64,000 nucleotides of DNA from NCBI RefSeq assembly GCF_000380085.1, contig NZ_KB904538.1, forward strand, positions 101,995-165,994, given 5' to 3'. Within the stretch, counting starts at the first letter, position 1, and each line of letters opens with the position of its first letter. The translations under genes and the position numbers were made by a program. Positions 44,506-55,635 of the stretch are shown here, piece by piece. The notes below the pieces were generated by a model. It ran no database searches. It was not told the DNA's origin and saw only the letters and a program-made list of their open reading frames with translations. This DNA comes from Streptococcus merionis DSM 19192. GTDB taxonomy: Bacteria; Bacillota; Bacilli; Lactobacillales; Streptococcaceae.

Positions 44506-45474
44506 TTATTTCGCATAGTCTTTAACATCATCAATCATCAATTGTGTCGATTCAAGACCACCACCGCTGAGGTACCAGAGATCAGAGGTCAAATTCACAA
44601 TACCGTTGTTTTGACCAGCGTTTGTGCCTTTTACCAATTCATTTTCTAAAAGGGACTTGTCACGTGAAGTATCGCCACCGATAGCCAGTGTACGATTAAG
44701 GACAAAGATCAGGTCAGGATTGATTTCACGAACCCCTTCAAAACTGATGTCTTGTCCGTGACGTGACTCTTCTATCTTAGCGTCTGTCGGATGGAAACCA
44801 AGTGTGCTGTATAGGAAAGCAAAGCGTGATTTTGGACCATTGATGGCCATATTCCCTTCATTAAGAATCATAGCAAGCGCTTTTTTATCTGATTTTTTAT
44901 TGGCAGCTGCAATATCAGCAATTTGGCTGTCAAGGGTTGCTAATTGCTTCTTCGCATCTACAACTGCATCTTCTCCGTAAATGCTTGCTAGCGTCGTAAT
45001 ATTTGATTTCACAGAATTCCAATAATCCGCATGGTCTGTCTCAAAAAGGATGGTAGGCGCGATTTTCTGGAATTGCTCGATGTAATCTGCTGTACGCCCT
45101 GATGCAATAATCAAGTCGGGTTGCAGCGCATCAATAGCCTCCAAATCAGGCTCCTTCATACTCCCAACGCTTTTGCGATCTGAAAGTCCAGAAAGATAGT
45201 CCGGCAAATTTTTAGTTGGTAACCCAACAATGCTATCTTCAAATCCAAGGGCACGAATGGTATCAGCTACACCGAGGTCAAACGTCACCACTTTTTTAGG
45301 ATTGACAGGTACTGTCACACCTTTGATAGACACTTCTGCTGCTTGCGAAGCCTTTGACGTTGAAGAAGAGCTATCGCTTGATGTATTAGAGGATTGACTT
45401 GAGCAGGCAATCAACAAAAAGGTGGCAACAAAGGCAAGCAAAGCTAGGCCTGAGCGTTTAAGAACTGTTTTCAT
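44506..45474 (-). CDS. Iron-siderophore ABC transporter, substrate-binding lipoprotein
   Basis: A 322-aa lipoprotein. The signal peptide ends in the lipobox LLIAC with Cys24, followed by a Ser-rich linker. The periplasmic-binding fold (TroA/FepB class III) begins at VTVPVNPKKVVTFDLG and includes KEPDLEAIDALQPDLIIASGR. It resembles the FatB/CeuE/YclQ group that binds catecholate siderophores. It is the last gene of the importer operon; its permeases upstream are damaged. Confidence 0.88.
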   Translation of the reverse strand: MKTVLKRSGLALLAFVATFLLIACSSQSSNTSSDSSSSTSKASQAAEVSIKGVTVPVNPKKVVTFDLGVADTIRALGFEDSIVGLPTKNLPDYLSGLSDRKSVGSMKEPDLEAIDALQPDLIIASGRTADYIEQFQKIAPTILFETDHADYWNSVKSNITTLASIYGEDAVVDAKKQLATLDSQIADIAAANKKSDKKALAMILNEGNMAINGPKSRFAFLYSTLGFHPTDAKIEESRHGQDISFEGVREINPDLIFVLNRTLAIGGDTSRDKSLLENELVKGTNAGQNNGIVNLTSDLWYLSGGGLESTQLMIDDVKDYAK

Positions 45475-45502
45475 AAAAAACTCCTTTTTAAAAATTTAAT
45501 GA

Positions 45503-46255
45503 CTAATGATAAATACAAATAGGATTTCCAGCCACATCAATAAGCGTGACTGACATGTCATAGAGCGCATCCAGGATCTCCTTGGTCATCACATCTTTCA
45601 CTTTCCCACTATGAAAGACTTTGCCCTCTTTAAAGGCGACCATATTGTCAACAAACTGGCTGGCAATATTGATGTCATGAATGACAATGATAACTGTCTT
45701 GCCCAACTCATCTACAAGATTACGCAAGATTTTCATCATGGCAATGCTCTGCTTGATATCCAAATTATTAAGCGGCTCATCTAAAAGAATAAGATCGGTG
45801 TCCTGCACTAGCACCATCGCAATGTAGACACGCTGAAGCTGGCCACCTGACAAGGTGTCAATGTAGCGCTCTCGGAAACTCTCCAGCTCCATGTAAGCAA
45901 TGGCTTCATCAATTTTGACCTGATCATCTGGCGTCAAGCGATTGCCACTATAGGGAAAGCGGCCAAAGGCGACTAACTCAGCCACAGTCAACTTGACCTG
46001 ATATTGCTGGGTTTGCTTGAGCAAGGAAAGTTCCTTGGCAAGCTCGCGATTGTCCCATGCCTCAATTTCCTGACCTTTGATGTAGAGACACCCCTCATCC
46101 TTTGGCAACAGGCGACTCATAATGCTGATCAGAGTTGACTTTCCTGCACCGTTTGGCCCAATAAAAGCTGTAAAAGCCCCTCGTTCAATCTCAAGATCAA
46201 TACCCTGCAGATTAAAGTTATCCGCGTATTTTTTATGAATGTGTTCAAGTTTCAT
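45503..46255 (-). CDS. Iron-siderophore ABC transporter ATPase
   Basis: A 250-aa FepC-type ATPase: Walker A FIGPNGAGKST, signature LSGGQLQRV, Walker B LILLDEPLNNLD, H-loop IVIHDINIA. Its ATG overlaps the original stop of the permease gene upstream (ATGA). The ORF is intact. Confidence 0.92.
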   Translation of the reverse strand: MKLEHIHKKYADNFNLQGIDLEIERGAFTAFIGPNGAGKSTLISIMSRLLPKDEGCLYIKGQEIEAWDNRELAKELSLLKQTQQYQVKLTVAELVAFGRFPYSGNRLTPDDQVKIDEAIAYMELESFRERYIDTLSGGQLQRVYIAMVLVQDTDLILLDEPLNNLDIKQSIAMMKILRNLVDELGKTVIIVIHDINIASQFVDNMVAFKEGKVFHSGKVKDVMTKEILDALYDMSVTLIDVAGNPICIYH

Positions 46256-47220
46256 GCCTTTTTACGCTCCCGATAGATGAGGTAGAAAAAGAGACTGCCA
46301 CCAATCAGCTCAATGATCATGCTGATATTGAGATTATAACCTAGCAGGCGCTCAATGATAAATTACCCACTAACTAGGATAAGCAAGCCCATCAAACTCC
46401 CCACTGTAAATAATTCCCGATGACGATAAGTCTTGGTCAGCTCATAGGTCAAGTTGGAGACAAGAAATCCCAGATAGGCTAAAGGTCCAATGAGAGCCGT
46501 AATAGCCGATACGGTAAGCACGATTAGCCAAAGAATATGCCTTTTTTCACGCTCAACCTGAACACCAAGAACCGTCGCGGTATCTCGCCCTAGATGCAAA
46601 ACATCTAAAATGGCAGTTTTACGCCAATAAAAGATAACCAGCCCGACACTAAACATCAAAAGCAATCCTAGAATTTCCAGATTCATGCGTTGAAAACTTG
46701 GAAAGAGCCTAGCCTGCAGCTGGTCATACTCATTCGGGTCCATGCTCACCTGAATAAAGGTCGAAAGACTTCGAAACAAAGTCCCCAAAGCCATACAAAT
46801 CAGCAAAATCAACATTAAGCCCTGCTTGAGCAAGATCTGAATCATCGGCTGTAAGACCATGAAAAATAAGGCTTGGATTCCTATCAAGACTAAACATTCT
46901 ACGACAGGATCAAAAGCTAGGTCTCCAACTAATTTCCAAGAAAACCAGTAGAATATCGTCTGAATTAAAACGTAAAGATTCTCAAGTCCCAGTATGTTCG
47001 GTGTTAAAAAGCGACTGCCCGATAGAGTTTGAAAACTAATCGATGACAAGCTAGTACCAATAGCAACTAAAAGATAGGCTAATAATTTCTGAGAGCGTGC
47101 TTTTAGGGCATAGGCAGTCAGTGGACGACCAATCGGCCAAAAATAGAGAATTATTGCTACTATGGATAGAAAACTGAGCCCAAGTATTATCTGTTGAATG
47201 GACGTTTTTCGTTTACGCAT
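46252..47220 (-). pseudogene. FecCD-family siderophore permease, nonsense mutation near the C-terminus
   Basis: The gene starts at the ATG at 47220 (MRKRKTSIQQIILGLS), overlapping the previous permease by 8 bases. A TAA at 46363-46365 stops it after 285 aa (GLLILVSG). The same frame then continues open for 36 more residues, FIIERLLGYNLNISMI and on to YRERKKA, to the TGA that overlaps the ATPase start. CAA to TAA (Gln to stop) would explain this with one base. The lost part is the last membrane helix and tail, so a working channel is doubtful unless the stop is suppressed. Confidence 0.85.
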
Positions 47221-48173
47221 GCACACGCCCTTTCCATAGCAAGTAGATAAAACTAGCGCTACCCAAAATACCAAGAATTAAACTCACCGAAACTTCGTAA
47301 GGCCTGATAACCAGACGGGCTATCATATCGCAAGCTAAAACCAATACAGCTCCAACTGTAGCAACTTTCCCGATGTTTCGCGATAAGTGATCTCCAGAGT
47401 ACAGACGCACCACATTTGGAACAATGACCCCAATAAATGGGAGAGCACCTACAGTAATAACAGTGACACTGGTCGTCAGTGAAATCAGGATGAGTGCTAG
47501 CTTTTCAATAGCTTGGTAATCAAGCCCCAAGGTTTGACTGGTATCACGCCCTAGAGACAGCAGAGTAAAACTTGATGACAATCTCCAAGCTACCAGCAAA
47601 ATAAGCAGGTTGAGAAGGAGCCACTCATACTGATGTGTCTGTATCATGGCAAAAGACCCTTGTAACCACGACGATAGTGATTGAACAAGATTGAAGCGAT
47701 AAGCTAGGATTTGAGCCAATGAACCAATAATACCACTGTAAACAATTCCTATCAAAGGCAAGTACCAGTTCTCAGTCACCTTCAAACTCCTAAAGACTCT
47801 CAAAAAAAGCACTGTGAAGATCATTGATGTCACAAAAGCACTGATCATTTTTTGAAATAAGCTGGGATTGGGAAATAGAAAGAGACTGAGCAGGAGGCCA
47901 AGTTGGGCAGCTTCTACCGTCCCAACCGTGGACGGTGCTGCAAAATGATTCTGGGTCATGGTCTGCATGAGCAAGCCAGCCACAGCCATACTTGAACCTG
48001 CTAATAGAATACTGATAGTCCTTGGAAAGCGTGACGCCATAAAAACTAACTGCGCTGACTCATCTCCCTGAAAAAAGGCGCTCCAAGAAAAATCACTTGC
48101 ACCAATCGAAAGGGATATCAAAATCAAGCCGATCAAGCCTAGCCATATCAGATTATTAATTTTTATAAACCAT
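47213..48173 (-). pseudogene. FecCD-family siderophore permease, frameshift at the start
   Basis: The body from 48136 to 47213 is a normal ~307-aa FecCD permease (SRFPRTISILLAGSSMAVAG; LGRDTSQTLGLD; GALPFIGVIVPNVVRL). In frame it has only a TTG start without a ribosome site. The ATG with AAAGGGG ahead is at 48173 and gives M-V-Y-K-N-stop. Removing one T from the TTTTT run at 48160-48164 joins them as MVYKINNLIWLGLIGL, which restores the first helix. It is likely a homopolymer frameshift; slippage could still give some product. Confidence 0.7.
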
Positions 48174-48237
48174 CAACCCCTTTACTAAAATGTGTCTCTC
48201 TAAACGAGGACTTACTCATGAGAATCATCAACTCGTC

Positions 48238-48256
48238 TTTCCGAACAGGTCTATTA
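48238..48256. repeat. Partial MITE-like terminal repeat, copy D
   Basis: TTTCCGAACAGGTCTATTA matches the right end of copies A and B. No left end is found. It overlaps the -10 of the siderophore operon promoter. Confidence 0.5.
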
Positions 48257-48281
48257 TAGCAAAGATTAATCTGTATCTCAA
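48253..48281 (-). promoter_or_regulatory. Promoter of the siderophore operon
   Basis: On the minus strand, TTGAGA (48276-48281), 17 bases, TATAAT (48253-48258). A 35-bp palindrome lies immediately upstream. Confidence 0.75.
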
Positions 48282-48283
48282 GT

Positions 48284-48318
48284 TTTTTATTAAAATTATC
48301 TGATAATTTTAATAAAAA
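48284..48318. promoter_or_regulatory. 35-bp perfect palindrome upstream of the siderophore promoter
   Basis: TTTTTATTAAAATTATC-T-GATAATTTTAATAAAAA is a perfect inverted repeat. The AATTATCTGATAATT core resembles iron/metal-repressor operators (Fur or DtxR family), which fits the operon. It also gives the T-run of the galT terminator. Confidence 0.6.
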
Positions 48319-48349
48319 CTAATCTGACCTCAATTAATGAAGTCAGATT
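48313..48349 (-). terminator. Terminator of galKT
   Basis: On the minus strand, AATCTGAC (from 48349) pairs with GTCAGATT (to 48321), followed by AGTTTTTATT. It overlaps the edge of the palindrome. The stretch 48350-48472 before galT has no other signal. Confidence 0.65.
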
Positions 48350-48472
48350 GTCTGTTTAGGGAACTTTATACAGTTTTACCAGTCATAAACTAGAATCTTT
48401 TATGATTCGTCATGAATCATTTCTCACCATACTGTATGCAGCAGGCTTAGATATATAGCTTCCTTTGTTTTC

Positions 48473-49948
48473 CTAGACTAGCCCTACTGCCTCAGCAAAC
48501 CGAATAAAGCCTGCCTGTCCTTCTTCTGTTCGTTTATAGACACCCGCATCTTCCAAAACACGACTAAAGACGAGACCGATCTCTAGATTGATAATATCGG
48601 TAATATTAGCTTCTGTCAATTCCTGATAGTTAGCTTTGATTTGATCAGCCCAATCTTGGTGATAAGCAGCAACCTTATCACTCTTTCCGAGCAGATAGTC
48701 TGCTACCACTTCCATTTCTGTCTTGAGACGCGGTGGCAAAATCGCTAGTCCCATAACCTCAATCAGGCCAATATTTTCCTTTTTAATGTGCTGCACATCT
48801 GGGTGCGGATGGTAAATGCCATCTGGAAATTCGTCAGAAGTTTGGTTATCACGAAGGACTAAATCCAGCTCAAAGATCCCTTCTACCCTGCGAGCAATCG
48901 GTGTGATGGTATGGTGCGGTGTCCCATCTGTTTCCGCCTTAATTTGCAAGTCTAAATCTGAATAACTCCGCCATGTGGTCAAGATTTTCTCAGCAAGTTG
49001 AATCAGATTATGCTTGTTTTTAGAACGCAAGCGAATGACAGACATGGGCCACTTAACAATCCCAGCTTCAACAGTCTCAAATCCCTCAAATCTCAAAGCT
49101 GTCTCAATCGGTGCCTTTTCCATGGCAAAAGTATGGCGACCACCTTGGTAATGGTCATGTGTTAGGATAGAACCACCAACAATCGGTAAATCAGCATTTG
49201 ACCCAGCAAAATAACCTGGAAATTGCTCAACGATGTCCAACAAACGCCCGAAGGTCTCAGGTGTGATGCTCATGGGAACATGCTGACCATGTAGAAAGAT
49301 ACAGTGCTCATTAAAATAAGCATAGGGCGAGTACTGAAAGCCCCAAGTTGTACCCTGCAAGTCGAATTGAATGATACGATGATTTGTTCTGGCAGGATAA
49401 CCAATACGCCCTAGATAACCTTCGTTTTCAGGACAAAGCATACATTTTGGATAACTGGAAGCAGGCATCGCCTTTGCAGCCGCAATCGCCTTGGGGTCTT
49501 TTTCTGGCTTGGACAGGTTGATGGTAATTTCTAGATTACCGTAGTCCGTTACAGTTTCAAAGCCGATGTTTTGAGCGATAGCCCTTGTCTTGATATAATC
49601 ATTCGCCTTGCTGAGTTGGTAAAAATCAGCAATAGCCCGTTCAGGAGAATCCTTATAGGTCTTCCAGAAGACCTGATTGACCTGACTAGGAGGAGGCGTC
49701 ATCAAATCCATGAGCTGAGCTCCTAAAATATCCTGATCATCTGCTAAATCTGAAATTTTTCCATTAGCAATCGCTAGAGATACTAGCTCATCTTTCATAT
49801 CAATGATTTGCGTCAAATCTAGCTTGGCAGTTGCTTGTGTCTCACCAACTAGCGCGAAGACGCGATTGACCAGATAATGATAATCCTGTTCTTCATAAGC
49901 ACCTTCTTCAATCACTTTTTGGACAAATTGTTGGACTAAGTTTACCAT
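48473..49948 (-). CDS. galT: UDP-glucose-hexose-1-phosphate uridylyltransferase, class II
   Basis: A 491-aa Leloir enzyme exchanging UMP between UDP-glucose and galactose-1-P. Length and NVVQ-type start match the Lactobacillales class II form rather than the short HIT form. YPKCMLCPENEGYLG and the histidine block LTHDHYQGGRHTFAM form the active site. It follows galK by 13 bases. galE and galM are not next to it. Confidence 0.93.
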   Translation of the reverse strand: MVNLVQQFVQKVIEEGAYEEQDYHYLVNRVFALVGETQATAKLDLTQIIDMKDELVSLAIANGKISDLADDQDILGAQLMDLMTPPPSQVNQVFWKTYKDSPERAIADFYQLSKANDYIKTRAIAQNIGFETVTDYGNLEITINLSKPEKDPKAIAAAKAMPASSYPKCMLCPENEGYLGRIGYPARTNHRIIQFDLQGTTWGFQYSPYAYFNEHCIFLHGQHVPMSITPETFGRLLDIVEQFPGYFAGSNADLPIVGGSILTHDHYQGGRHTFAMEKAPIETALRFEGFETVEAGIVKWPMSVIRLRSKNKHNLIQLAEKILTTWRSYSDLDLQIKAETDGTPHHTITPIARRVEGIFELDLVLRDNQTSDEFPDGIYHPHPDVQHIKKENIGLIEVMGLAILPPRLKTEMEVVADYLLGKSDKVAAYHQDWADQIKANYQELTEANITDIINLEIGLVFSRVLEDAGVYKRTEEGQAGFIRFAEAVGLV

Positions 49949-49961
49949 TTACTCCCCTTCC

Positions 49962-51140
49962 TTAATCCTTGCGGGATAAGACCTTGGCACCATCTGCGAT
50001 TTCGGCTACATAGAATTCAGCATCATAACCAACTACGTCACGATAATGTTGGCCGACATTGGTGATGAAGTCCTCAACCTTGTCCTTATTGACGATAGCG
50101 ATAGCGCAGCCACCAAAACCAGCACCTGTCATACGAGCACCGACAACACCATCTTGTTCCCAAGCTGTATGAACAAGCGTATCCAACTCTAGGCCTGTGA
50201 CTTCGTAATCATGCTCCAAAGAGACATGGGAAGCGTTCATAAGGCGACCAAACTCTGGAATGTTTTCAGCCTGAAGGGCTTCGTAAGCCTGCATGGTACG
50301 CCCATTTTCCAAAACGGCATGGCGAGCACGCTTGATGCGGTTAGCATCCTTAATCAAGTAGGTATATTGATCAAAGGATTGGCTGTCCAGTTCTCCGAGG
50401 GTTTCGATCGCCACCCCTCCTACCTGCAATTCTCGCACAGCCTCTTCACATTCTGCCCTGCGCTCATTGTACTTAGAATCAACTAATTCCCGGCGTTTCT
50501 TGGTATTCATGATAACGACCACATTGTCACCTAAATCAAGCGGAGCTAATTCGTAGTCAAGTGTATTAGTATCTAGCAATATCGCTTGATTTTCTGCTCC
50601 CATACCGACCGCAAACTGATCCATAATGCCTGAATTGACCCCGATAAAGTCATTTTCAGTCTGCTTGCCAATTTTGACCAAATCAAGGCGTTCTAGGATA
50701 AGTCCATAAAGCTCTTCAGCAACAATCCCCGTTAACAATTCCAGTGACGCTGAAGACGATAGACCAGATCCATTAGGAATATTACCATAAACATAAAGAT
50801 CCATCCCAGTGTCAATCGTATAACCCGCTTCCTTCAAAAACTTAAGAACTCCTTTAGGATAATTAGCCCAGTCATGAGCAGGATCGTTGACTAATTCATC
50901 CAAATTCGCCTCGATGATACCCTTGTCTTCAAAGTTAGCTGAGTAAAAACGCAAAAGTTGGTCGTCACGCTTACGAGCGGCACCGAATGTTCCCAAGGTA
51001 ATCGCACATGGGAAAACATAACCACCATTATAATCAGTGTGTTCTCCGATCAGATTAATTCGACCAGGTGAAAAGAAGGTTGCATCTGCTTCTTGATTAA
51101 AAATATCTAAAAAAGCTTGTTGTAATTCTGCTGTGTTCAT
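49962..51140 (-). CDS. galK: Galactokinase
   Basis: A 392-aa GHMP kinase making galactose-1-phosphate. The galactose signature is [19 protein letters not shown], the ATP loop is [10 protein letters not shown], and [11 protein letters not shown] is the third motif. It is the first gene of galKT, with promoter and operator shared with galR. Confidence 0.96.
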   Translation of the reverse strand: MNTAELQQAFLDIFNQEADATFFSPGRINLIGEHTDYNGGYVFPCAITLGTFGAARKRDDQLLRFYSANFEDKGIIEANLDELVNDPAHDWANYPKGVLKFLKEAGYTIDTGMDLYVYGNIPNGSGLSSSASLELLTGIVAEELYGLILERLDLVKIGKQTENDFIGVNSGIMDQFAVGMGAENQAILLDTNTLDYELAPLDLGDNVVVIMNTKKRRELVDSKYNERRAECEEAVRELQVGGVAIETLGELDSQSFDQYTYLIKDANRIKRARHAVLENGRTMQAYEALQAENIPEFGRLMNASHVSLEHDYEVTGLELDTLVHTAWEQDGVVGARMTGAGFGGCAIAIVNKDKVEDFITNVGQHYRDVVGYDAEFYVAEIADGAKVLSRKD

Positions 51141-51175
51141 GAGTTTTCTCCTTTGAAACCGTTTTTTCTAGTCTT

Positions 51176-51258
51176 AGTATAACACATTTAGTAAATAAAT
51201 CAATTGTTTTACTAAATTTTATGTTTTATTTACCTAATAAGCCATTTAATGGTATAAT
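51176..51258. promoter_or_regulatory. Divergent galK/galR promoters and GalR operator
   Basis: galK: TTGATT (51198-51203) and TATACT (51176-51181) on the minus strand. galR: TGG-TATAAT (core 51253-51258) on the plus strand. An inverted repeat ATTTAGTAAA (51186-51195)/TTTACTAAAT (51208-51217) wraps the galK -35 and is the likely GalR operator. A related half site lies near 51225-51235 (TTTTATTTACC). Confidence 0.7.
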
Positions 51259-51275
51259 GAAACAAATACTTATAG

Positions 51276-52295
<1,020 letters not shown>

Positions 52296-52351
52296 CTTTT
52301 TCAAAAAAGCTGAACTCAAATGAACACTGGAAAAGTCAACCTTCCAAAAAT

Positions 52352-52480
52352 AATAGACTGGTTCGGAAACTCATTGAGAAGCCATTCCTTTGTCGTTCTC
52401 AATTTTCAAATGGTTACAACTCACTTAGGTGATAAAGAAGTCTGACTTTCTGAAATATTTTGGGGTTTTTCGAATATTGT
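52352..52480. repeat. MITE-like element, copy C (right end decayed)
   Basis: The left end AATAGACTGGTTCGGAAAC and inner blocks (TCATTGAGAAGC, TTTTCAAATGG, AAGTCTGAC, TCTGAAA) match copy B. The right terminal repeat is degraded (GTTTTTCGAATATTG). Confidence 0.7.
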
Positions 52481-52502
52481 TTTAAAACGAGAATTAGCTA
52501 TA

Positions 52503-52558
52503 AAAAGACGAATGATCGGCAATCTCTGTGTTTTAGAGAGTTGTCATCATTCGTTTTT
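52503..52558. terminator. Bidirectional terminator between galR and whiA
   Basis: AAAAAGACGAATGAT...CAATCTC pairs with GAGAGTTG.CATCATTCGTTTTT around TGTGTTTTA. Both flanks are A/T-rich. The rest of 52559-52696 shows no gene. Confidence 0.75.
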
Positions 52559-52696
52559 GGTTTGTTAACTTTTATAGTTGATTGAAACAAAAGCGATCTC
52601 AAAATCAGAGTATTACCTAGTATGTTTTTCTGAGAACCACAGTTGTAGCGTTCTTGATTCGATCGACTATACTTTTCCCAGCTTCATCCAGTCAAA

Positions 52697-53608
52697 TTAT
52701 AAGTCATCGGCCATCTTATTTAGTTTACGCAGACGATGATTGACACCGCTTTTGGTGATGGGCGTTGTGAGACTATCTGCCAGTTGCTGGATAGAATAGT
52801 CTGGGTGCGCCAAACGCAGAACTGCGACCTCTTGCAGATCAGCAGGCAAGTTATCCAGTCCAATGACACCGTCTAGCTTGACCAGATTATTGATCGTGCG
52901 AACGCTAGCAGATACAGTTCTGGCAATATTGGCCATCTCGACATTATTGGCACGATTAAGGTCGTTTCGTGTTTCGCGAAGCATTTTGACCTCTTCAAAA
53001 CCATCACGCGCCCCCATAGCTCCAATCACGATAAAAAAATCCATAATATCCTCGGCCCGTTGCAGATAGGTAATGGTCCCCTTTTTACGCTCAATAACCT
53101 TAGCATCTAGCAAGAAGCCCTGCATAAGCTGGGCTAAGTCCTGAGCATGATCGCTGTAAATAGAGGCAATTTCCAGCTGATACTTGCCTTTCTCAGGATC
53201 TTTAACCGTTCCGCTGGCTAGAAATGCTCCTCGGAGGTAAGCCCGACTCGCTTCTTCCTGAGAGAGAATCTCAGGATTGATTCCTGTTTCCAGACCAAAA
53301 AAGCTATCCGCCAGATGAAGGTCATTCAGAATCACTTCGACATCTCTCTCTAAAAAAACCTGATAAACACGATTTTTCTTGAGATTAGTCTTCTGGTGAT
53401 AGCGGATATCAGCTTTAACAGCATAGTTGGTCAATACCAGCTCATATACATGGCGAGCTACCTTGGCATTTTCTGTGGACAGGGATAGGGTCAATCCCTG
53501 ATGGCCTATGCCTAAATTCCCAGATAGCTTAATCATAGCAGATAACTCCGCCTTGTCGTGGGTAGATAAAGCAATCAGCTCTTCTTTAACATTGACCGTA
53601 AAACTCAT
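52697..53608 (-). CDS. whiA: DNA-binding protein WhiA
   Basis: A 303-aa conserved protein with a LAGLIDADG-type N-terminal fold ([20 protein letters not shown]) and a C-terminal helix-turn-helix ([20 protein letters not shown]). In Gram-positives it affects cell division and chromosome segregation. It is the last gene of rapZ-yvcK-whiA and overlaps yvcK by four bases. Confidence 0.95.
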   Translation of the reverse strand: MSFTVNVKEELIALSTHDKAELSAMIKLSGNLGIGHQGLTLSLSTENAKVARHVYELVLTNYAVKADIRYHQKTNLKKNRVYQVFLERDVEVILNDLHLADSFFGLETGINPEILSQEEASRAYLRGAFLASGTVKDPEKGKYQLEIASIYSDHAQDLAQLMQGFLLDAKVIERKKGTITYLQRAEDIMDFFIVIGAMGARDGFEEVKMLRETRNDLNRANNVEMANIARTVSASVRTINNLVKLDGVIGLDNLPADLQEVAVLRLAHPDYSIQQLADSLTTPITKSGVNHRLRKLNKMADDL

Positions 53609-54579
53609 GGCTTCACCCGTATGATATTCATCAGTTCAGCCACGACCAAATCCCCATCGTGGAACGCTCCGCCATTTTTTAGTTCGACAAAATGCGAAGA
53701 AATCACGCGTGGAGTCTGGGCCTGTAAACCTCGAAAATCATGCGACACCTGCACCAAATACTCATCAAATTTGTGGAGATCCATATAATCCTGAGGGACC
53801 TCATCAATATTGACCAAAACAGTATCAATAAAAGGCTCGCCCAGATGACGATTCAAGACAGCGACATGATCGGCATCCGTAAAATGCTCGGTCTCGCCGC
53901 GCTGGGTCATGATGTTGCAGACATAGACGACTTCTGCTGAGGTTTCAAGCAAGGCTTGAGCAATTTCTGGAATGACAAGGTTGGGCAAAATCGATGTGAA
54001 AAGCGAGCCCGGTCCAAGGACAATCATATCTGCCTCCATGATAGCTGATACAACCTTGCGACTAGCTGTTGGCGCTTCATCATTATAGGTGTTTGTCACA
54101 TAAACGCGGTCAATCAAGCCTTCGTGCTTGGCCAATTGGCTTTCACCCACAACTTCAGTCCCATCTTGAAAGACAGCGTGCAGGGTAAGAGCGTTGTCGC
54201 TTGAAGGATAAATTTTGCCAGTCACATGGAAAAATTTGGTCAATAGCTGCATGGCATTGTAGAGAGAACCTTTCATCTCAGAAATACCTGCAATGATAAG
54301 ATTTCCTAGCGGATGTCCGGCCCAAGCCCCATCGTCCTCGTGGAAGCGATATTGAAAAATCTCCTCATAGATCTTGGGCATATCTGACATGGCAACCAAG
54401 ACATTGCGCAGATCACCTGGAGGTGCCATCTTCATGGTTTCACGTAGCTTGCCAGACGATCCTCCATCATCTGCGACCGTTACAATCGCTGTGATATTGA
54501 CCGGATACTTACGTAGGCTATTGAGAATGACGGGAATGCCTGTTCCTCCACCAATAACCACTATTCTTGGTTTTCTCAT
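53605..54579 (-). CDS. yvcK: Gluconeogenesis factor YvcK (CofD-like)
   Basis: A 324-aa protein of the CofD/YvcK family that binds UDP-sugars and helps wall synthesis and cell shape. [19 protein letters not shown] is the nucleotide loop, and [15 protein letters not shown] and [14 protein letters not shown] are further family blocks. It overlaps rapZ by four bases. Confidence 0.95.
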   Translation of the reverse strand: MRKPRIVVIGGGTGIPVILNSLRKYPVNITAIVTVADDGGSSGKLRETMKMAPPGDLRNVLVAMSDMPKIYEEIFQYRFHEDDGAWAGHPLGNLIIAGISEMKGSLYNAMQLLTKFFHVTGKIYPSSDNALTLHAVFQDGTEVVGESQLAKHEGLIDRVYVTNTYNDEAPTASRKVVSAIMEADMIVLGPGSLFTSILPNLVIPEIAQALLETSAEVVYVCNIMTQRGETEHFTDADHVAVLNRHLGEPFIDTVLVNIDEVPQDYMDLHKFDEYLVQVSHDFRGLQAQTPRVISSHFVELKNGGAFHDGDLVVAELMNIIRVKP

Positions 54580-55466
54580 GAACGGTTCACCGTCTCTTTC
54601 CGTCGATCTTTATCACGATGGCTTAAATTCACCGACCAATCACGTGTCAAATCCTCTGCTAAACGTTTGGCAAAAGCAACAGAACGATGCTGACCACCAG
54701 TACAGCCAATAGCAATGGTCAAAACAGACTTGCCTTCCTTTTGGTAGCCTGGCAAGATTGGTTTGATTAGTCCTGACAAATGCGCGTAAAATTCTTCAGA
54801 TGCGCCATGCCCCATGACATAATCGTAAACGGGTTGATCAAGGCCTGTCTGCGGTCGCAATTCTGGCACATAGTGAGGATTTGGTAAAAAACGCACATCA
54901 AAAACAAGATCGGCATCTAATGGTAAACCATACTTAAAGCCAAAGCTGACCACCTCAATCCGAAAGGCAGCCTGCACCCTCTCATCTGAAAAGGAATCAA
55001 TGATAGCCTGTCGAAGCTTACGCGGAGTGAGCTCTGTGGTGTCAATCACATGCTGACTGGTGCTCTTGAGAGGAGCTAGAAGCTCTCTCTCCTTAATAAT
55101 GCCATCTAAAACACGACCATCTGTCGCCATGGGATGGCTACGACGTGTTTCCTTGTAACGGGCCACCAATTCATTATCTGTCGCATCTAGAAAAAGGACC
55201 TTAACATCAACAGATTGATCGCTATCTAGTTGGTCAATGATGGAGTCACCGTCCGCAAAAAAGGAGCGACTGCGCATATCAACCACAACAGCTACCTTAT
55301 CATTGTCCTGACTGGCTTTAAGCAGCTCAATGAACTTAGGTAGAAGCGTTGGCGGCATATTATCAATGGTAAAATAGCCCATATCCTCAAAAGACTGTAT
55401 GGCTACGGTTTTCCCCGCACCACTCATCCCTGTGATGACCACGAGCTGTAACGGTTTATCTGCCAT
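54576..55466 (-). CDS. rapZ: RNase adapter/P-loop nucleotide-binding protein RapZ
   Basis: A 296-aa protein. Walker A is [16 protein letters not shown], and the C-terminal domain has the family signature [18 protein letters not shown]. It is known as YvcJ in Bacillus, linked there to competence, and as RapZ in enterobacteria. It leads the three-gene operon. Confidence 0.95.
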   Translation of the reverse strand: MADKPLQLVVITGMSGAGKTVAIQSFEDMGYFTIDNMPPTLLPKFIELLKASQDNDKVAVVVDMRSRSFFADGDSIIDQLDSDQSVDVKVLFLDATDNELVARYKETRRSHPMATDGRVLDGIIKERELLAPLKSTSQHVIDTTELTPRKLRQAIIDSFSDERVQAAFRIEVVSFGFKYGLPLDADLVFDVRFLPNPHYVPELRPQTGLDQPVYDYVMGHGASEEFYAHLSGLIKPILPGYQKEGKSVLTIAIGCTGGQHRSVAFAKRLAEDLTRDWSVNLSHRDKDRRKETVNRS

Positions 55467-55635
55467 CTTTTAGTCCTCTCTTTCTTAAACTATTCTTTAA
55501 AATCTCATTTCACAGCAAAAGACTACTCTCTTAATGCCTATTTTTCGCTCCATCAGTCGTTTCTCTCAAAAGACGGTCATGATGTTTGAAAACTATATCT
55601 CACAATGCAAGCATTTTACTGGTGAATGTAGAAAC

